DNA of 38,752 bases from a virus. How positions within the stretch are numbered: position 1 is the first letter of the stretch; every line of letters begins with the position of its first letter. The stretch lies in the IMG/VR virus record IMGVR_UViG_3300009085_000015, positions 1 through 38,752 of that record; one strand, written 5' to 3'. Made by a program: the position numbers and the translations under genes. Positions 1 through 7,536 of the stretch are shown piece after piece. Under the pieces are notes generated by a model. That model made no database searches. It worked only from the letters and a program-made list of their open reading frames with translations, and was not told the origin of the DNA.

Positions 1-123
1 GCCACGGTTTGAGAGTAACCAGGCACTAACCAAAGCACCAAGAAGGCCAAGGATATACAGTATTTTTTTCCACACATCAAAACCCCGCCAGAGTAAAAAT
101 CGTGATGACAACACCGACCGCCA
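1..123. repeat. Terminal direct repeat, left copy
   Basis: These 123 bases are identical to the last 123 bases of the window. The simplest reading is a circular genome opened by the assembler, with a unit length near 38,629 bp. A true short terminal redundancy is possible but a 123-base overlap is also what an assembly of a circular or permuted molecule produces. Positions 1-77 therefore repeat the 5' ends of the nested lysis genes annotated at 38,284-38,706. Confidence 0.97.
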
Positions 124-202
124 AAATCAGGCAGAAATAGCCGAGGATGTAGTTTTGTTCGAAAAAATCATAGATGCTGTCAAGCAGACTCTTTTTTTGC
201 AT
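77..202 (-). CDS. Small single-span membrane protein in lysis cassette
   Basis: A 41-residue protein starting MQKKSLLDSIYDFF, with one hydrophobic segment at about residues 20-40 (GYFCLILAVGVVITIF). Its start lies 23 bases inside the end of the upstream holin-like gene and is preceded by AAGGAG ten bases before the ATG. Its TGA overlaps the start of the next lysis gene as TGATG, which predicts coupled translation. Size, topology and position suit a second holin, an antiholin or another lysis modulator, but no family was recognised. Confidence 0.7.
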   Translation of the reverse strand: MQKKSLLDSIYDFFEQNYILGYFCLILAVGVVITIFTLAGF

Positions 203-437
203 TTCCGGTAATCTCCTTAATCATTTGGTTGGTGACAAGTCCCCAGAAATAAGCACCAGATACGACCAAGGCACCACCAGGGCCAAGGCGCAATACCACA
301 TCCCAAACAGTGACACCTTCTACCATTGGCTGTATAGACGCAATGGTGAGAAGCACGGCGCCCCATACGATAAGAGCAAGTCCAATCACCTTGCGCCCTG
401 ATGGTTTTCCATCCCTGCCATTAAGTATATCGAGCAT
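180..437 (-). CDS. Holin candidate, two transmembrane segments
   Basis: An 85-residue protein with two predicted membrane helices (about residues 17-34 and 52-70), a charged N-terminus (GRDGKPSGRK) and a basic C-terminal tail. It follows the cysteine peptidase by one base and has AGGTGG upstream of its ATG. A two-helix protein directly downstream of the presumed endolysin is the usual holin arrangement, so a pore-forming lysis-timing role is inferred from topology and context rather than sequence similarity. Confidence 0.65.
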   Translation of the reverse strand: MLDILNGRDGKPSGRKVIGLALIVWGAVLLTIASIQPMVEGVTVWDVVLRLGPGGALVVSGAYFWGLVTNQMIKEITGNAKKESA

Positions 438-438
438 T

Positions 439-873
439 TTACACCACCTTTTTGTATATTCTCTTTGATCTTACATCGCCTTCTCTAACTGTTCTTGACC
501 CAGGAAATGGATCAATCATGCACTTGCCTTTTCCATCTCCAAGAACAAAATGAGTATACCCTGTTCTTTTATTAAAGTAATCAAGAATTTCGTATTCATC
601 ATTGTTGCAAACATAATTTGCATCGCGCTTTCCAACAAAAATAACTTTGTTTTTACCACAGAAGTCTTCAATAATTCCATCTGGATCAAGTATGGTTGAT
701 TCAATATCAATATCACCATCATCTTTGTAGTTTTTGAACCATTTTATAATAACCTCAGAGGCTGAAAAATCAACGTTGGTAGCAATAGAAACCATATTTA
801 CTATACTTATATAGTAGCATCCCCATTCCTGGATCGGGTTAAGGTTCTTGTCATTTTGTGTCCACAGTTTCAT
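439..873 (-). CDS. C39-like cysteine peptidase, endolysin candidate
   Basis: A 144-residue protein laid out like a papain/C39-fold peptidase: Gln15 and Cys19 in IQEWGCYYIS, His108 in YTHFVLGDG, and Asp121 in MIDPFPG. This order (Gln, Cys, His, Asp) is that of the catalytic residues in C39-like enzymes. It also resembles the short DUF261-type proteins I associate with spirochaete genomes, from memory and unverified. No signal peptide is visible, so holin-dependent export fits. It overlaps the preceding gene by ATGA and is followed by the holin candidate. Cleavage of peptidoglycan cross-bridges is inferred. It could instead act on a protein. Confidence 0.6.
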   Translation of the reverse strand: MKLWTQNDKNLNPIQEWGCYYISIVNMVSIATNVDFSASEVIIKWFKNYKDDGDIDIESTILDPDGIIEDFCGKNKVIFVGKRDANYVCNNDEYEILDYFNKRTGYTHFVLGDGKGKCMIDPFPGSRTVREGDVRSKRIYKKVV

Positions 874-1169
874 GCCTTCCCCCAGAAGTTAATTATCATC
901 GCGCTTGCAAACAAAAGTATCGCGGTAAAATAAGGTGCGAGGCTTTGTATCTTCATTTGCTTGGACGAATTGTGTTCTTTGATTGTGGATAGAATCAACT
1001 GTCTTGTTTCGTTCGGTTGCATAAGTCCCGCCACCTGTAGCTCACGAATCGCTACACGACCTTTTTCAATCTCTTGTTTAACTATATGCAATTCTTTGGC
1101 GGTAGTCTCATGATCTTTTTTTAATAGTGCTATTTCCATACATATCTCATCGTTTGTTTTTGGTGCCAT
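870..1169 (-). CDS. Coiled-coil protein with C-terminal membrane anchor
   Basis: A 99-residue protein with a long charged helical region (about residues 8-75) and a single hydrophobic C-terminal segment (about 78-97, YFTAILLFASAMIINFWG). This is the layout of XhlA-type haemolysin/holin accessory proteins. The start is supported by GAGAGGA six bases upstream, and the gene overlaps the six-helix protein before it by 23 bases. Its stop overlaps the peptidase start (ATGA). A role in lysis is inferred from position and topology. Confidence 0.6.
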   Translation of the reverse strand: MAPKTNDEICMEIALLKKDHETTAKELHIVKQEIEKGRVAIRELQVAGLMQPNETRQLILSTIKEHNSSKQMKIQSLAPYFTAILLFASAMIINFWGKA

Positions 1170-1692
1170 GATTTATCCTCTCTACCAAGTCCATAGCCCT
1201 GGCCGTAATGCCTTCACTTTTCGTTATAGCATTGTAAGCCCTTTCGAGTTTTTCGTAAAGTATCATAAAGATAGTTGCTATTATGAAATTGGTGAAAATG
1301 AACCACATTATGGCCACATCAAATGGACTTATCGTAATAAATATTATCACGGCAAGAGAAAAGAACGTGCCAATAATCTTTATGAAGAGATTGTTTTCAT
1401 AAAAATCATAGGCATATAATACAAAAATCTCTACTATTAGAATTGCAGTCCCAAACATTAGATTTTCATTGAACATAAGAGACAAACCAGATGCAATAAG
1501 AAAAGAAAATATCTGCAATAGCTTTGATGCTTGTGAGTCAACTATTGCAGAGTACCCAAATGCTGATACATACAAAATGAATGTTGCTATGTAAAAAAGT
1601 TCAATGTCGCTGTTTATTTTAATTGAGTTTGCTACAAGGGTAATTAGAGAAAGTATAAAAAATACAAGCCCAATCCTCCTTTGTAGGCTCAT
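1147..1692 (-). CDS. Six-helix integral membrane protein, function unknown
   Basis: A 181-residue protein with about six hydrophobic segments (near residues 7-22, 32-50, 58-73, 79-95, 103-120 and 126-146) and a basic soluble tail of about 35 residues. The gene is markedly more AT-rich than the tail genes upstream, which suggests separate acquisition. It sits between a hypothetical protein and the lysis genes. No family was recognised. A host-takeover or superinfection role is as plausible as lysis. Confidence 0.7.
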   Translation of the reverse strand: MSLQRRIGLVFFILSLITLVANSIKINSDIELFYIATFILYVSAFGYSAIVDSQASKLLQIFSFLIASGLSLMFNENLMFGTAILIVEIFVLYAYDFYENNLFIKIIGTFFSLAVIIFITISPFDVAIMWFIFTNFIIATIFMILYEKLERAYNAITKSEGITARAMDLVERINHGTKNKR

Positions 1693-1693
1693 G

Positions 1694-2071
1694 TTAATAC
1701 CAGTATCCCCTTGAAGCAGTCTCTACCGAAAACACCGCCTGAACGTCTGGATACAATGCCTCATCAGCTTCGATCTCTTTCTTGATTCCTTCGGCTTCTG
1801 CCATCGCATCATCATCACCATGCTCTATCGCGTAGTGGGAGGCCACAGCCAGGGTAGCCAACTTCTTGCAGAACTCGCGCTTCTTTTCGTTCTCGCATGG
1901 CCAATCAAACAGAAAACCAATGCGGTCTTCAGGGGATTCGCATGGTTCACGCTTAAACTCTTTTCCTTCTGTTTCAACCTCGAAAACAATACCGGCCACC
2001 CTGGAATGTTTATTGGCGCTGACAGCACCGCACAGCTCAGGAGCAGACTCAAGCAACTTTTTTACGCTCAT
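1694..2071 (-). CDS. Hypothetical protein after tail fibre
   Basis: A 125-residue soluble, acidic protein with no recognised family. The segment MAEAEGIKKEIEADEALYPDVQ is helical and charged. The start has GGAG six bases upstream (ATAGGAGATACCA). It lies just downstream of the tail fibre gene behind a hairpin and a 23-bp element shared with the leader of the major tail protein gene, so it may be transcribed separately. Its position between fibre and lysis genes could fit a fibre chaperone, but nothing in the sequence proves that. Confidence 0.7.
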   Translation of the reverse strand: MSVKKLLESAPELCGAVSANKHSRVAGIVFEVETEGKEFKREPCESPEDRIGFLFDWPCENEKKREFCKKLATLAVASHYAIEHGDDDAMAEAEGIKKEIEADEALYPDVQAVFSVETASRGYWY

Positions 2072-2080
2072 TGGTATCTC

Positions 2081-2103
2081 CTATATTCAAGTTTTAGTAT
2101 ATA
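2081..2103 (-). repeat. 23-bp element, copy 1 (promoter-like)
   Basis: This segment matches 11,624-11,646 exactly. On the minus strand it reads TATATACTAAAACTTG followed by AATATAG, with TATACT in the -10 position and the start of the transcript included in the match. The -35 region here is poor (TGGATT), unlike the other copy, so this may be a weak or activator-dependent late promoter. Confidence 0.5.
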
Positions 2104-2106
2104 GAT

Positions 2107-2130
2107 AAGGCATGGAATAATCCATACCTT
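2107..2130 (-). terminator. Hairpin after tail fibre gene
   Basis: On the minus strand a 9-bp stem (AAGGTATGG with CCATGCCTT, one G-T pair) closes a 6-base loop just after the tail fibre stop codon. No T-run follows, so it may be a weak terminator or an mRNA-stabilising hairpin. Confidence 0.4.
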
Positions 2131-2135
2131 GCCTG

Positions 2136-3116
2136 TCATATTTGTGCGATCACCAGCGCCCATGCGTCATAGCCATCGGAGGCTGATACAACTTGCGCCC
2201 ATGTTCTGCCCTGCAAAATACTCTCATCAACACCAACAGGATTCCTGGCAAGCAAAACCCTGATTTGACCTGCTGTGATCTTTGCTATCCTAATTGGAGC
2301 TGGCCTTGAGTTTGATGAATTTCCCACATCAATATACTGTGATACAAAATTACTGATATTCAGCGAAGGTACCCCAGCAATCTCCACCGGCACCGTATTC
2401 CCATCAACCTTGCTCCGCACCACAATCTTCGGCACTTCATCCCGTAGCAATGGCCTGTCAAGCAAAACATCGTAGTAGGTAGCCACAGTATTATTCAAAA
2501 TCGGCGTCCACTGCCCCTTGGTGGTCTTGCCAGTAACGCCATTAGTGTTGACCACGGCCTCGCTATTTCCATACCAATCACCACCTTGTCTGCCCCAAAT
2601 ATAATCCGTTGCGGTTGCCTTCTTAAACTCAACTGCCGTGTACTGGCCAGACGCAACAAACGAAAATGTAGCCGATCCGTTTATTGTCTCTGCACCGACC
2701 GTATCAACGGTGATTGCACCTCCTGCAATAAGCCTGATGATGTTAAATGCCTTCCCGAGCGGTAGCGCGTTAGGTATCGACACCGTGATTGCGGAAGCAG
2801 TGTTGACAAAGATATTTTCATCGGTCCCGAGTATGGTGTAATTACCAGTGATTGTAGCTTGTGTTTTTACGCCCACTGATGCAAGTGCAGAATCAACATA
2901 ACCCTTGGTGGTTGCTTGATTTGATGCGGTAGGCGTAGGCACAACCACAGACCCGGTAAACGTAGGGTTCGACTTTGGAGCCGCCAAATCAGACACCGGC
3001 AACTCCGCAAGCGTGGCATTGACTGTTATGCCGTTTCGCACAAGCGGTACGATCTCAGCTCCTGTCAACGGCGGTGGAGTACCTGGGTTTAGATTAGATA
3101 TTGTTATTTTAGCCAT
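2136..3116 (-). CDS. Tail fibre or receptor-binding protein
   Basis: A 326-residue protein. The N-terminus (ITISNLNPGTPPPLTGAEIV) matches the attachment motif common to phage side-fibre proteins, followed by a repeat-like segment (NPTFTGSVVVPTPTAS) and the TTKGYVDSALAS motif found before the shaft of many fibres. Residues 100-180 are beta-rich (TITGNYTILGTDENIFVNT). The C-terminal third, from about 190, is probably the receptor-binding head. It is the last tail gene, begins one base after the tail tip gene and has GAGAGGG upstream. Assignment as fibre is strong. The receptor is unknown. Confidence 0.8.
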   Translation of the reverse strand: MAKITISNLNPGTPPPLTGAEIVPLVRNGITVNATLAELPVSDLAAPKSNPTFTGSVVVPTPTASNQATTKGYVDSALASVGVKTQATITGNYTILGTDENIFVNTASAITVSIPNALPLGKAFNIIRLIAGGAITVDTVGAETINGSATFSFVASGQYTAVEFKKATATDYIWGRQGGDWYGNSEAVVNTNGVTGKTTKGQWTPILNNTVATYYDVLLDRPLLRDEVPKIVVRSKVDGNTVPVEIAGVPSLNISNFVSQYIDVGNSSNSRPAPIRIAKITAGQIRVLLARNPVGVDESILQGRTWAQVVSASDGYDAWALVIAQI

Positions 3117-3117
3117 G

Positions 3118-4902
3118 TTATACTACCCTCTCTGTTAAAATCATCGTAACTTTATTGGACAAAGCCCCGAATTGTGGATCTATGCCGATAATCTGCGCCT
3201 TCCACCGTCCGAAGTACGGCCTTCCGTTATTGGTCAGGTCGATATACAGTGTATCATAAATCCTCATTTCGTAGTAATCAGGTCCATGTAATTCGCACGA
3301 CAATACCGGCCTAATCTCTGATAGTTTCTGCGCGGTCCATGTGCCACGGGCAATAGCGTCAACCTCATTGGTAAGAAACGTGTCAACCGTAATTTCTGGT
3401 TTCTGTCGGTAGGCGTCAAATGCAGCCTGTTGATAGTCCGTATTCGTGACAGAAAGGAACGTCCCTTCATTCCAGTCTTTGTTGTACCGAATCTTGGCAG
3501 AAGCAAAGAATATGGAAGAATCGGTATTGATTGAAAGAGTTTTATTGTCCTTGATGTCAATTACCGTGATTTCTTCCCGCGGTACAAAAGCCCAAATAAT
3601 GTCTCCGCTTTCGGTCGTAATTAGTTGTCCGTCTTCGGTGGCAAGCTGGGCATAGTATGTGGGAGTACGGAGCCAATTGTCTATGCGTATGGTACGGTAT
3701 CCATCGGGCCGGATCTCGTACCGAAAACCGATGTTCGCACCATTCTGTAGTAGCCTGATTGCCTCGTACAATTCCATCTGCCCCAGGACTACGCCAACAG
3801 GGTCAAGCATGGCAGATTCTGCGGTCCATTCTTGGATGTCGTAGAATGATTCGTTAAAACCGATCCCAAGTACTCTTTGGTTCAAATCTATGATTACATC
3901 GGCAACGGTAGTGTTTGGTATGCCGACCGGAGCCAAGAGTCGTACTTTCTTCGGCGTTCCGGAAGCCGTTCCATCTTCACGCCCAACGGCGGCTGTCAAG
4001 GTAAAGCTACCATTGGCAAGGTCAGTAGTGTTTGCTGTAACATTGACCCATTTCTTGGTTGTCTCGTTAAAGGTCTGTATAGTCCCCATGCTTGATAGTG
4101 TAACACCTGCACGGTATGAAACTATGCCAGTTGCACCTTCTGCCTCGTTTACAAGGCATTTGGCTGTCCGTACTGACCCGTAGATTAACGGCACATCCTC
4201 ACCCCTGAGCGTTACGGCTGTGAGTATCTTGGAGTTCTGGCTCTTGCGTTTGTCTTGTACCCGGACGTCAAAATTTGGCATTGAGTATCCAAAATCCTCA
4301 ATATAGAATGAAGCCAGGTTGATGAGATCCGACCTCCTTGGATCGGTTATGGTCGAATCAAGGTAGTATAGATTGAGGTCATTGCCGTAGATGTTTTTCG
4401 TAATGTACTGGTCGAAATAATTATCAACATTGTCAAAAGAAACAGTTCCTGAGATGAACGCAAGCCGGTCATAATTAACCATGTCGGCCTTTTGCGCTAT
4501 ACGTGGAACTCCACGAATGTATGGAAGGTACTCTTCGCCCTCGATGTAGACAACGCCAGAGTCTGTAAATCCCTGGCCAAGCCCGATGGAATAGAGGGTA
4601 TAGTCTGGCCACGAGGTATGCGTGATATGCGCGTAGCCAACCTGGTTGATGTTGTCCCAATAAAATGACTGCTCGGTGGCTATGCAATCAGCTACCGAAA
4701 ACACTCGCCGGTACCTGATGTTTGGGTTTTCAAGGAATGACGTTACGTTGATTTCCTCCGTCGAGTCATCACCCTGGGCTCCGAATGTTGTGGTCCAGTA
4801 TGGTGCGGTTGTGCGCCTACCTGGTCGCCAAGAATAGACGAATGGCGCGAAGTTGGCCATGGGCTTGAGTGGAATGTATATGGTTAGTTCGGCGATTAGC
4901 AT
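3118..4902 (-). CDS. Tail tip or baseplate hub protein
   Basis: A 594-residue protein with a mixed beta-rich sequence and no membrane segments. Features include an N-terminal beta region (AELTIYIPLKP), the segment GYSMPNFDVRVQDKR near the centre, and LRGEDVPLIYGSVRTAKC, a stretch resembling hub proteins that form the tail tip. The C-terminal part (YFGRWKAQIIGIDPQFGALS) looks like a small structural domain. It lies among tail tip genes downstream of the tape measure. A structural role is well supported by position. Whether it is the central hub or a minor tail protein is not settled. The start has no clear Shine-Dalgarno site but follows the preceding stop by one base. Confidence 0.65.
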   Translation of the reverse strand: MLIAELTIYIPLKPMANFAPFVYSWRPGRRTTAPYWTTTFGAQGDDSTEEINVTSFLENPNIRYRRVFSVADCIATEQSFYWDNINQVGYAHITHTSWPDYTLYSIGLGQGFTDSGVVYIEGEEYLPYIRGVPRIAQKADMVNYDRLAFISGTVSFDNVDNYFDQYITKNIYGNDLNLYYLDSTITDPRRSDLINLASFYIEDFGYSMPNFDVRVQDKRKSQNSKILTAVTLRGEDVPLIYGSVRTAKCLVNEAEGATGIVSYRAGVTLSSMGTIQTFNETTKKWVNVTANTTDLANGSFTLTAAVGREDGTASGTPKKVRLLAPVGIPNTTVADVIIDLNQRVLGIGFNESFYDIQEWTAESAMLDPVGVVLGQMELYEAIRLLQNGANIGFRYEIRPDGYRTIRIDNWLRTPTYYAQLATEDGQLITTESGDIIWAFVPREEITVIDIKDNKTLSINTDSSIFFASAKIRYNKDWNEGTFLSVTNTDYQQAAFDAYRQKPEITVDTFLTNEVDAIARGTWTAQKLSEIRPVLSCELHGPDYYEMRIYDTLYIDLTNNGRPYFGRWKAQIIGIDPQFGALSNKVTMILTERVV

Positions 4903-4903
4903 G

Positions 4904-5995
4904 TTAGTACTCGATTACGATGAGGGCTGGACCGCCTTCGCCACCAAGGATGAGTTGACCCCCACTGTTGCTATCACCAGCACCTCCACCACCTCCACCT
5001 ATACCACCAGGGCCACCGATCCCTCCGACGCCACCTGTATTTGTCTCTCCAAACTCTCCTCCTGCTCCACCAGCTCCTTGCCCTCCAGATTCTGCGACAC
5101 GCCCGGCGCTACCACCAGTGCCGTTAAAAATACTCGCCATCCTTGGCTTTCCACCTATCCCTCTCAACCCTCCTGGTCCACCAGAGCCACCCCCGCCCCC
5201 GCCATGACCACCAAAACTAACGCCCCCAGGCCCGCCAGGACTGCCAACCCCACCAATGCCACCACCTCCAGCACCATTGGCAGAGCTACCGGTACCACCA
5301 GCAAATCCATTTGACGCTCCACCTGACCCAACACCACCAGTCCCGGCAGTGGCACCAGAAGCATTGCCTCCACGACCAAGACTTATATTTAATGCTCCTC
5401 CTACAAAAGTACTTGCTCCGGTGTTTGATATGATTATGGTGTATGTGGTATTGGGCGTAACTGGAATATTGGTGTCAACAAGGTGTGCTCCAGATCCACC
5501 ACCTCCCCCGCCAATAGTTCCACTTGGGCTATTGGCCCCATTACCACCAGCCCCAACCCCGTTAAACAATATTGAATTAACCCAAGGAGGGCACACCCAT
5601 GAGTATGTACCTGGGGCCGAATAAACCATCTTGCGCCTGTAAATCTGTCCAATAAGCACCAGATTTCCACCAGAATAATACCCATTATGCACCGAGTTCC
5701 ACGACACTCCCGAAAGATTGGCCACAAAAGAAGCAGTAGCCGTAGACCCATCTCCACTTGGCGTAATCACCACATAATCCGATGGAGTGCCAGTGATATT
5801 ATTGGTAGCGGTCACAGAATCCACCCGGTACACCGTCCCACCAATGTAAAAGGTGGCCCCTATTGTCATAGCAGTGCCAGACCACGGAATGGTACCAAGC
5901 CCGCTAAAAATCGCGTCTATTTCGTTATTCTGTGCCTGGTAGTCCCCTACCGTCAAAGGCAGGCTATTCGGCCCCGTGATCCTATTTATCGCCAT
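4904..5995 (-). CDS. Glycine-rich tail adhesin
   Basis: A 363-residue protein. The first ~130 residues form a fibre-like base (INRITGPNSLPLTVGDYQAQ; EIDAIFSGLG), followed by YSAPGTYSWVCPPWV, a conserved opening of phage glycine-rich domains. From about residue 150 to the end it is dominated by glycine runs and GG-x-GG repeats (for example GGVGSPGGPGGVSFGGHG). Such polyglycine domains in phage adhesins pack as polyglycine-II helices and carry receptor-contacting loops. It overlaps the upstream stop as TAATG with GGAGG before it. Host binding is inferred from composition and place. Confidence 0.75.
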   Translation of the reverse strand: MAINRITGPNSLPLTVGDYQAQNNEIDAIFSGLGTIPWSGTAMTIGATFYIGGTVYRVDSVTATNNITGTPSDYVVITPSGDGSTATASFVANLSGVSWNSVHNGYYSGGNLVLIGQIYRRKMVYSAPGTYSWVCPPWVNSILFNGVGAGGNGANSPSGTIGGGGGGSGAHLVDTNIPVTPNTTYTIIISNTGASTFVGGALNISLGRGGNASGATAGTGGVGSGGASNGFAGGTGSSANGAGGGGIGGVGSPGGPGGVSFGGHGGGGGGSGGPGGLRGIGGKPRMASIFNGTGGSAGRVAESGGQGAGGAGGEFGETNTGGVGGIGGPGGIGGGGGGAGDSNSGGQLILGGEGGPALIVIEY

Positions 5996-7536
5996 TACCT
6001 GGCCTCCTTAAATTTAAGCATAGCGGTATAGAGTTTTCTGTTTTTACTGGCAGATAACGCTTCGGTCATTCTACCATACATTACCGGTAGATCGTCTGTC
6101 TCGGGATCTATCCACAATATAGCACCCCGACCATAAGCAAGGTACACGTCCTGTAAGGCTCTCAGATCGTCCCTGGTGATGGTCGGTATGCTAAAGTCAT
6201 AGTTCCGTAGTGGCTCCACGTACTCTTGCAATACCTGGCCTGTTTGGGACTCTGAGACTATCGACCTATCGTCAAAAGTTTCGTCCCAGAACGATTCTGG
6301 AGGATCTAAAGCTACTGATTCACCGGCACCGATACCGCCGATGTAGGCCTTGTCTGTGGTTACTTTTGAGACGGAGACTGAGCCGATGAGCCATATCCCA
6401 CTGGTGAAATTATCCAAAATATCTGGAGTACAGGATGTTATCCCCGCACCGTCGGCGGTAGATACCAATGTTTTAGTTACCCAATTGCTTGCCTCTGCTG
6501 CGGTAATTGTTATTTGGTCTGCTTCTCCGGTATCGTATCTATTTCTAACCTGCAATGAATTTGTACCAAACAGACATTTTGCCATTACCTCGAAGTTGAA
6601 TACATCACCAGTTGATGCTTCAAATGTATTCGCCCTAGTATATGATGACAACGAATAATCAGTAACGAAAGTATTCCCACTCCCACCAGGTAGAGCATTG
6701 CCCATGTAGGCGTTGGTTGGGTCGTATGTTATAACGCCAGGGTTGACACTTGTCCATCCTGTAGTCCCATCGGCAAAATCCCAGTTTGATACAACCGGTA
6801 TACCGTTAACAGTGCCAAGAGCAAACCCTAGATAACAGTTACCAGAGGTGTAAGAATTTACGGTCACAACAATATTTGCAAATGCTGTATTGGCAGGTGC
6901 AGTCATTGTATTAGTTTTTACTACCCAACCAACGTCAGTATTAGTCCACACTACCAAAGGCCAATCAGCCAATCCACTACCACCACTATTAGACCACCTG
7001 ACCGATAACTGTACGCCAGGTGCCACAAGATCACCCCAGTTCAGTACCCCTGTTATAGCCCCAACACTGCCAGGAGTAGCAGGTATGCTTGGGGAAATGA
7101 AAGATGTATCCAAGCTACCAAGTTTTGCCACCCATCCTTGCTGTCTAACACTCGCACCAGCACCAAGAATCCAACCGGTACTACCACTCCAAAAATCCCC
7201 ATTGACAACCTTCTCTCCATCCACATCAATGTCAACGCGGATTTCGTCAACCGTCACCACCGGGAAATGGCACGCATCCTCACAGGTATACTTTCCAACC
7301 ATTGTACCGGCATTAAACAAATTATATACAACGGTTTTACAGTTAGTATATCCCTTATAAACCGATGAAACCTGTACGGGGGGAGAGAATGTAGCGGTTA
7401 TACTTGCATTTGATCCGGTGGACTGAAACTTCTTTCTCAGGAACGGTGATTTTAGGTTTCCTACTGGATAATTATTATCCTCATTCGTGGCCATGAGAGT
7501 TGCCGAAAGTAGTTTGTTGTCGAATAATATTTTCAT
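5995..7536 (-). CDS. Large minor tail protein (distal tail or tail tip)
   Basis: A 513-residue beta-rich protein with carbohydrate-binding-like repeats: two related modules contain FWSGSTGWILG (near residue 115) and WDFADGTTGWTSV (near 255), each followed by a jelly-roll-like stretch. The C-terminal 90 residues (YDFSIPTITRDDLRALQDVY) look like a distal tail/baseplate structural domain. It starts at the ATGA overlap with the tape measure stop, the position normally held by the distal tail protein. Adhesion to cell-surface glycans through the inner modules is an inference. Confidence 0.6.
   Translation of the reverse strand: MKILFDNKLLSATLMATNEDNNYPVGNLKSPFLRKKFQSTGSNASITATFSPPVQVSSVYKGYTNCKTVVYNLFNAGTMVGKYTCEDACHFPVVTVDEIRVDIDVDGEKVVNGDFWSGSTGWILGAGASVRQQGWVAKLGSLDTSFISPSIPATPGSVGAITGVLNWGDLVAPGVQLSVRWSNSGGSGLADWPLVVWTNTDVGWVVKTNTMTAPANTAFANIVVTVNSYTSGNCYLGFALGTVNGIPVVSNWDFADGTTGWTSVNPGVITYDPTNAYMGNALPGGSGNTFVTDYSLSSYTRANTFEASTGDVFNFEVMAKCLFGTNSLQVRNRYDTGEADQITITAAEASNWVTKTLVSTADGAGITSCTPDILDNFTSGIWLIGSVSVSKVTTDKAYIGGIGAGESVALDPPESFWDETFDDRSIVSESQTGQVLQEYVEPLRNYDFSIPTITRDDLRALQDVYLAYGRGAILWIDPETDDLPVMYGRMTEALSASKNRKLYTAMLKFKEAR

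Noticed and set aside
4968-5624. Long proline-rich frames on the plus strand
   Set aside because: They are the complement of the glycine codons of the tail adhesin (GGN read as NCC) and have no ribosome sites.
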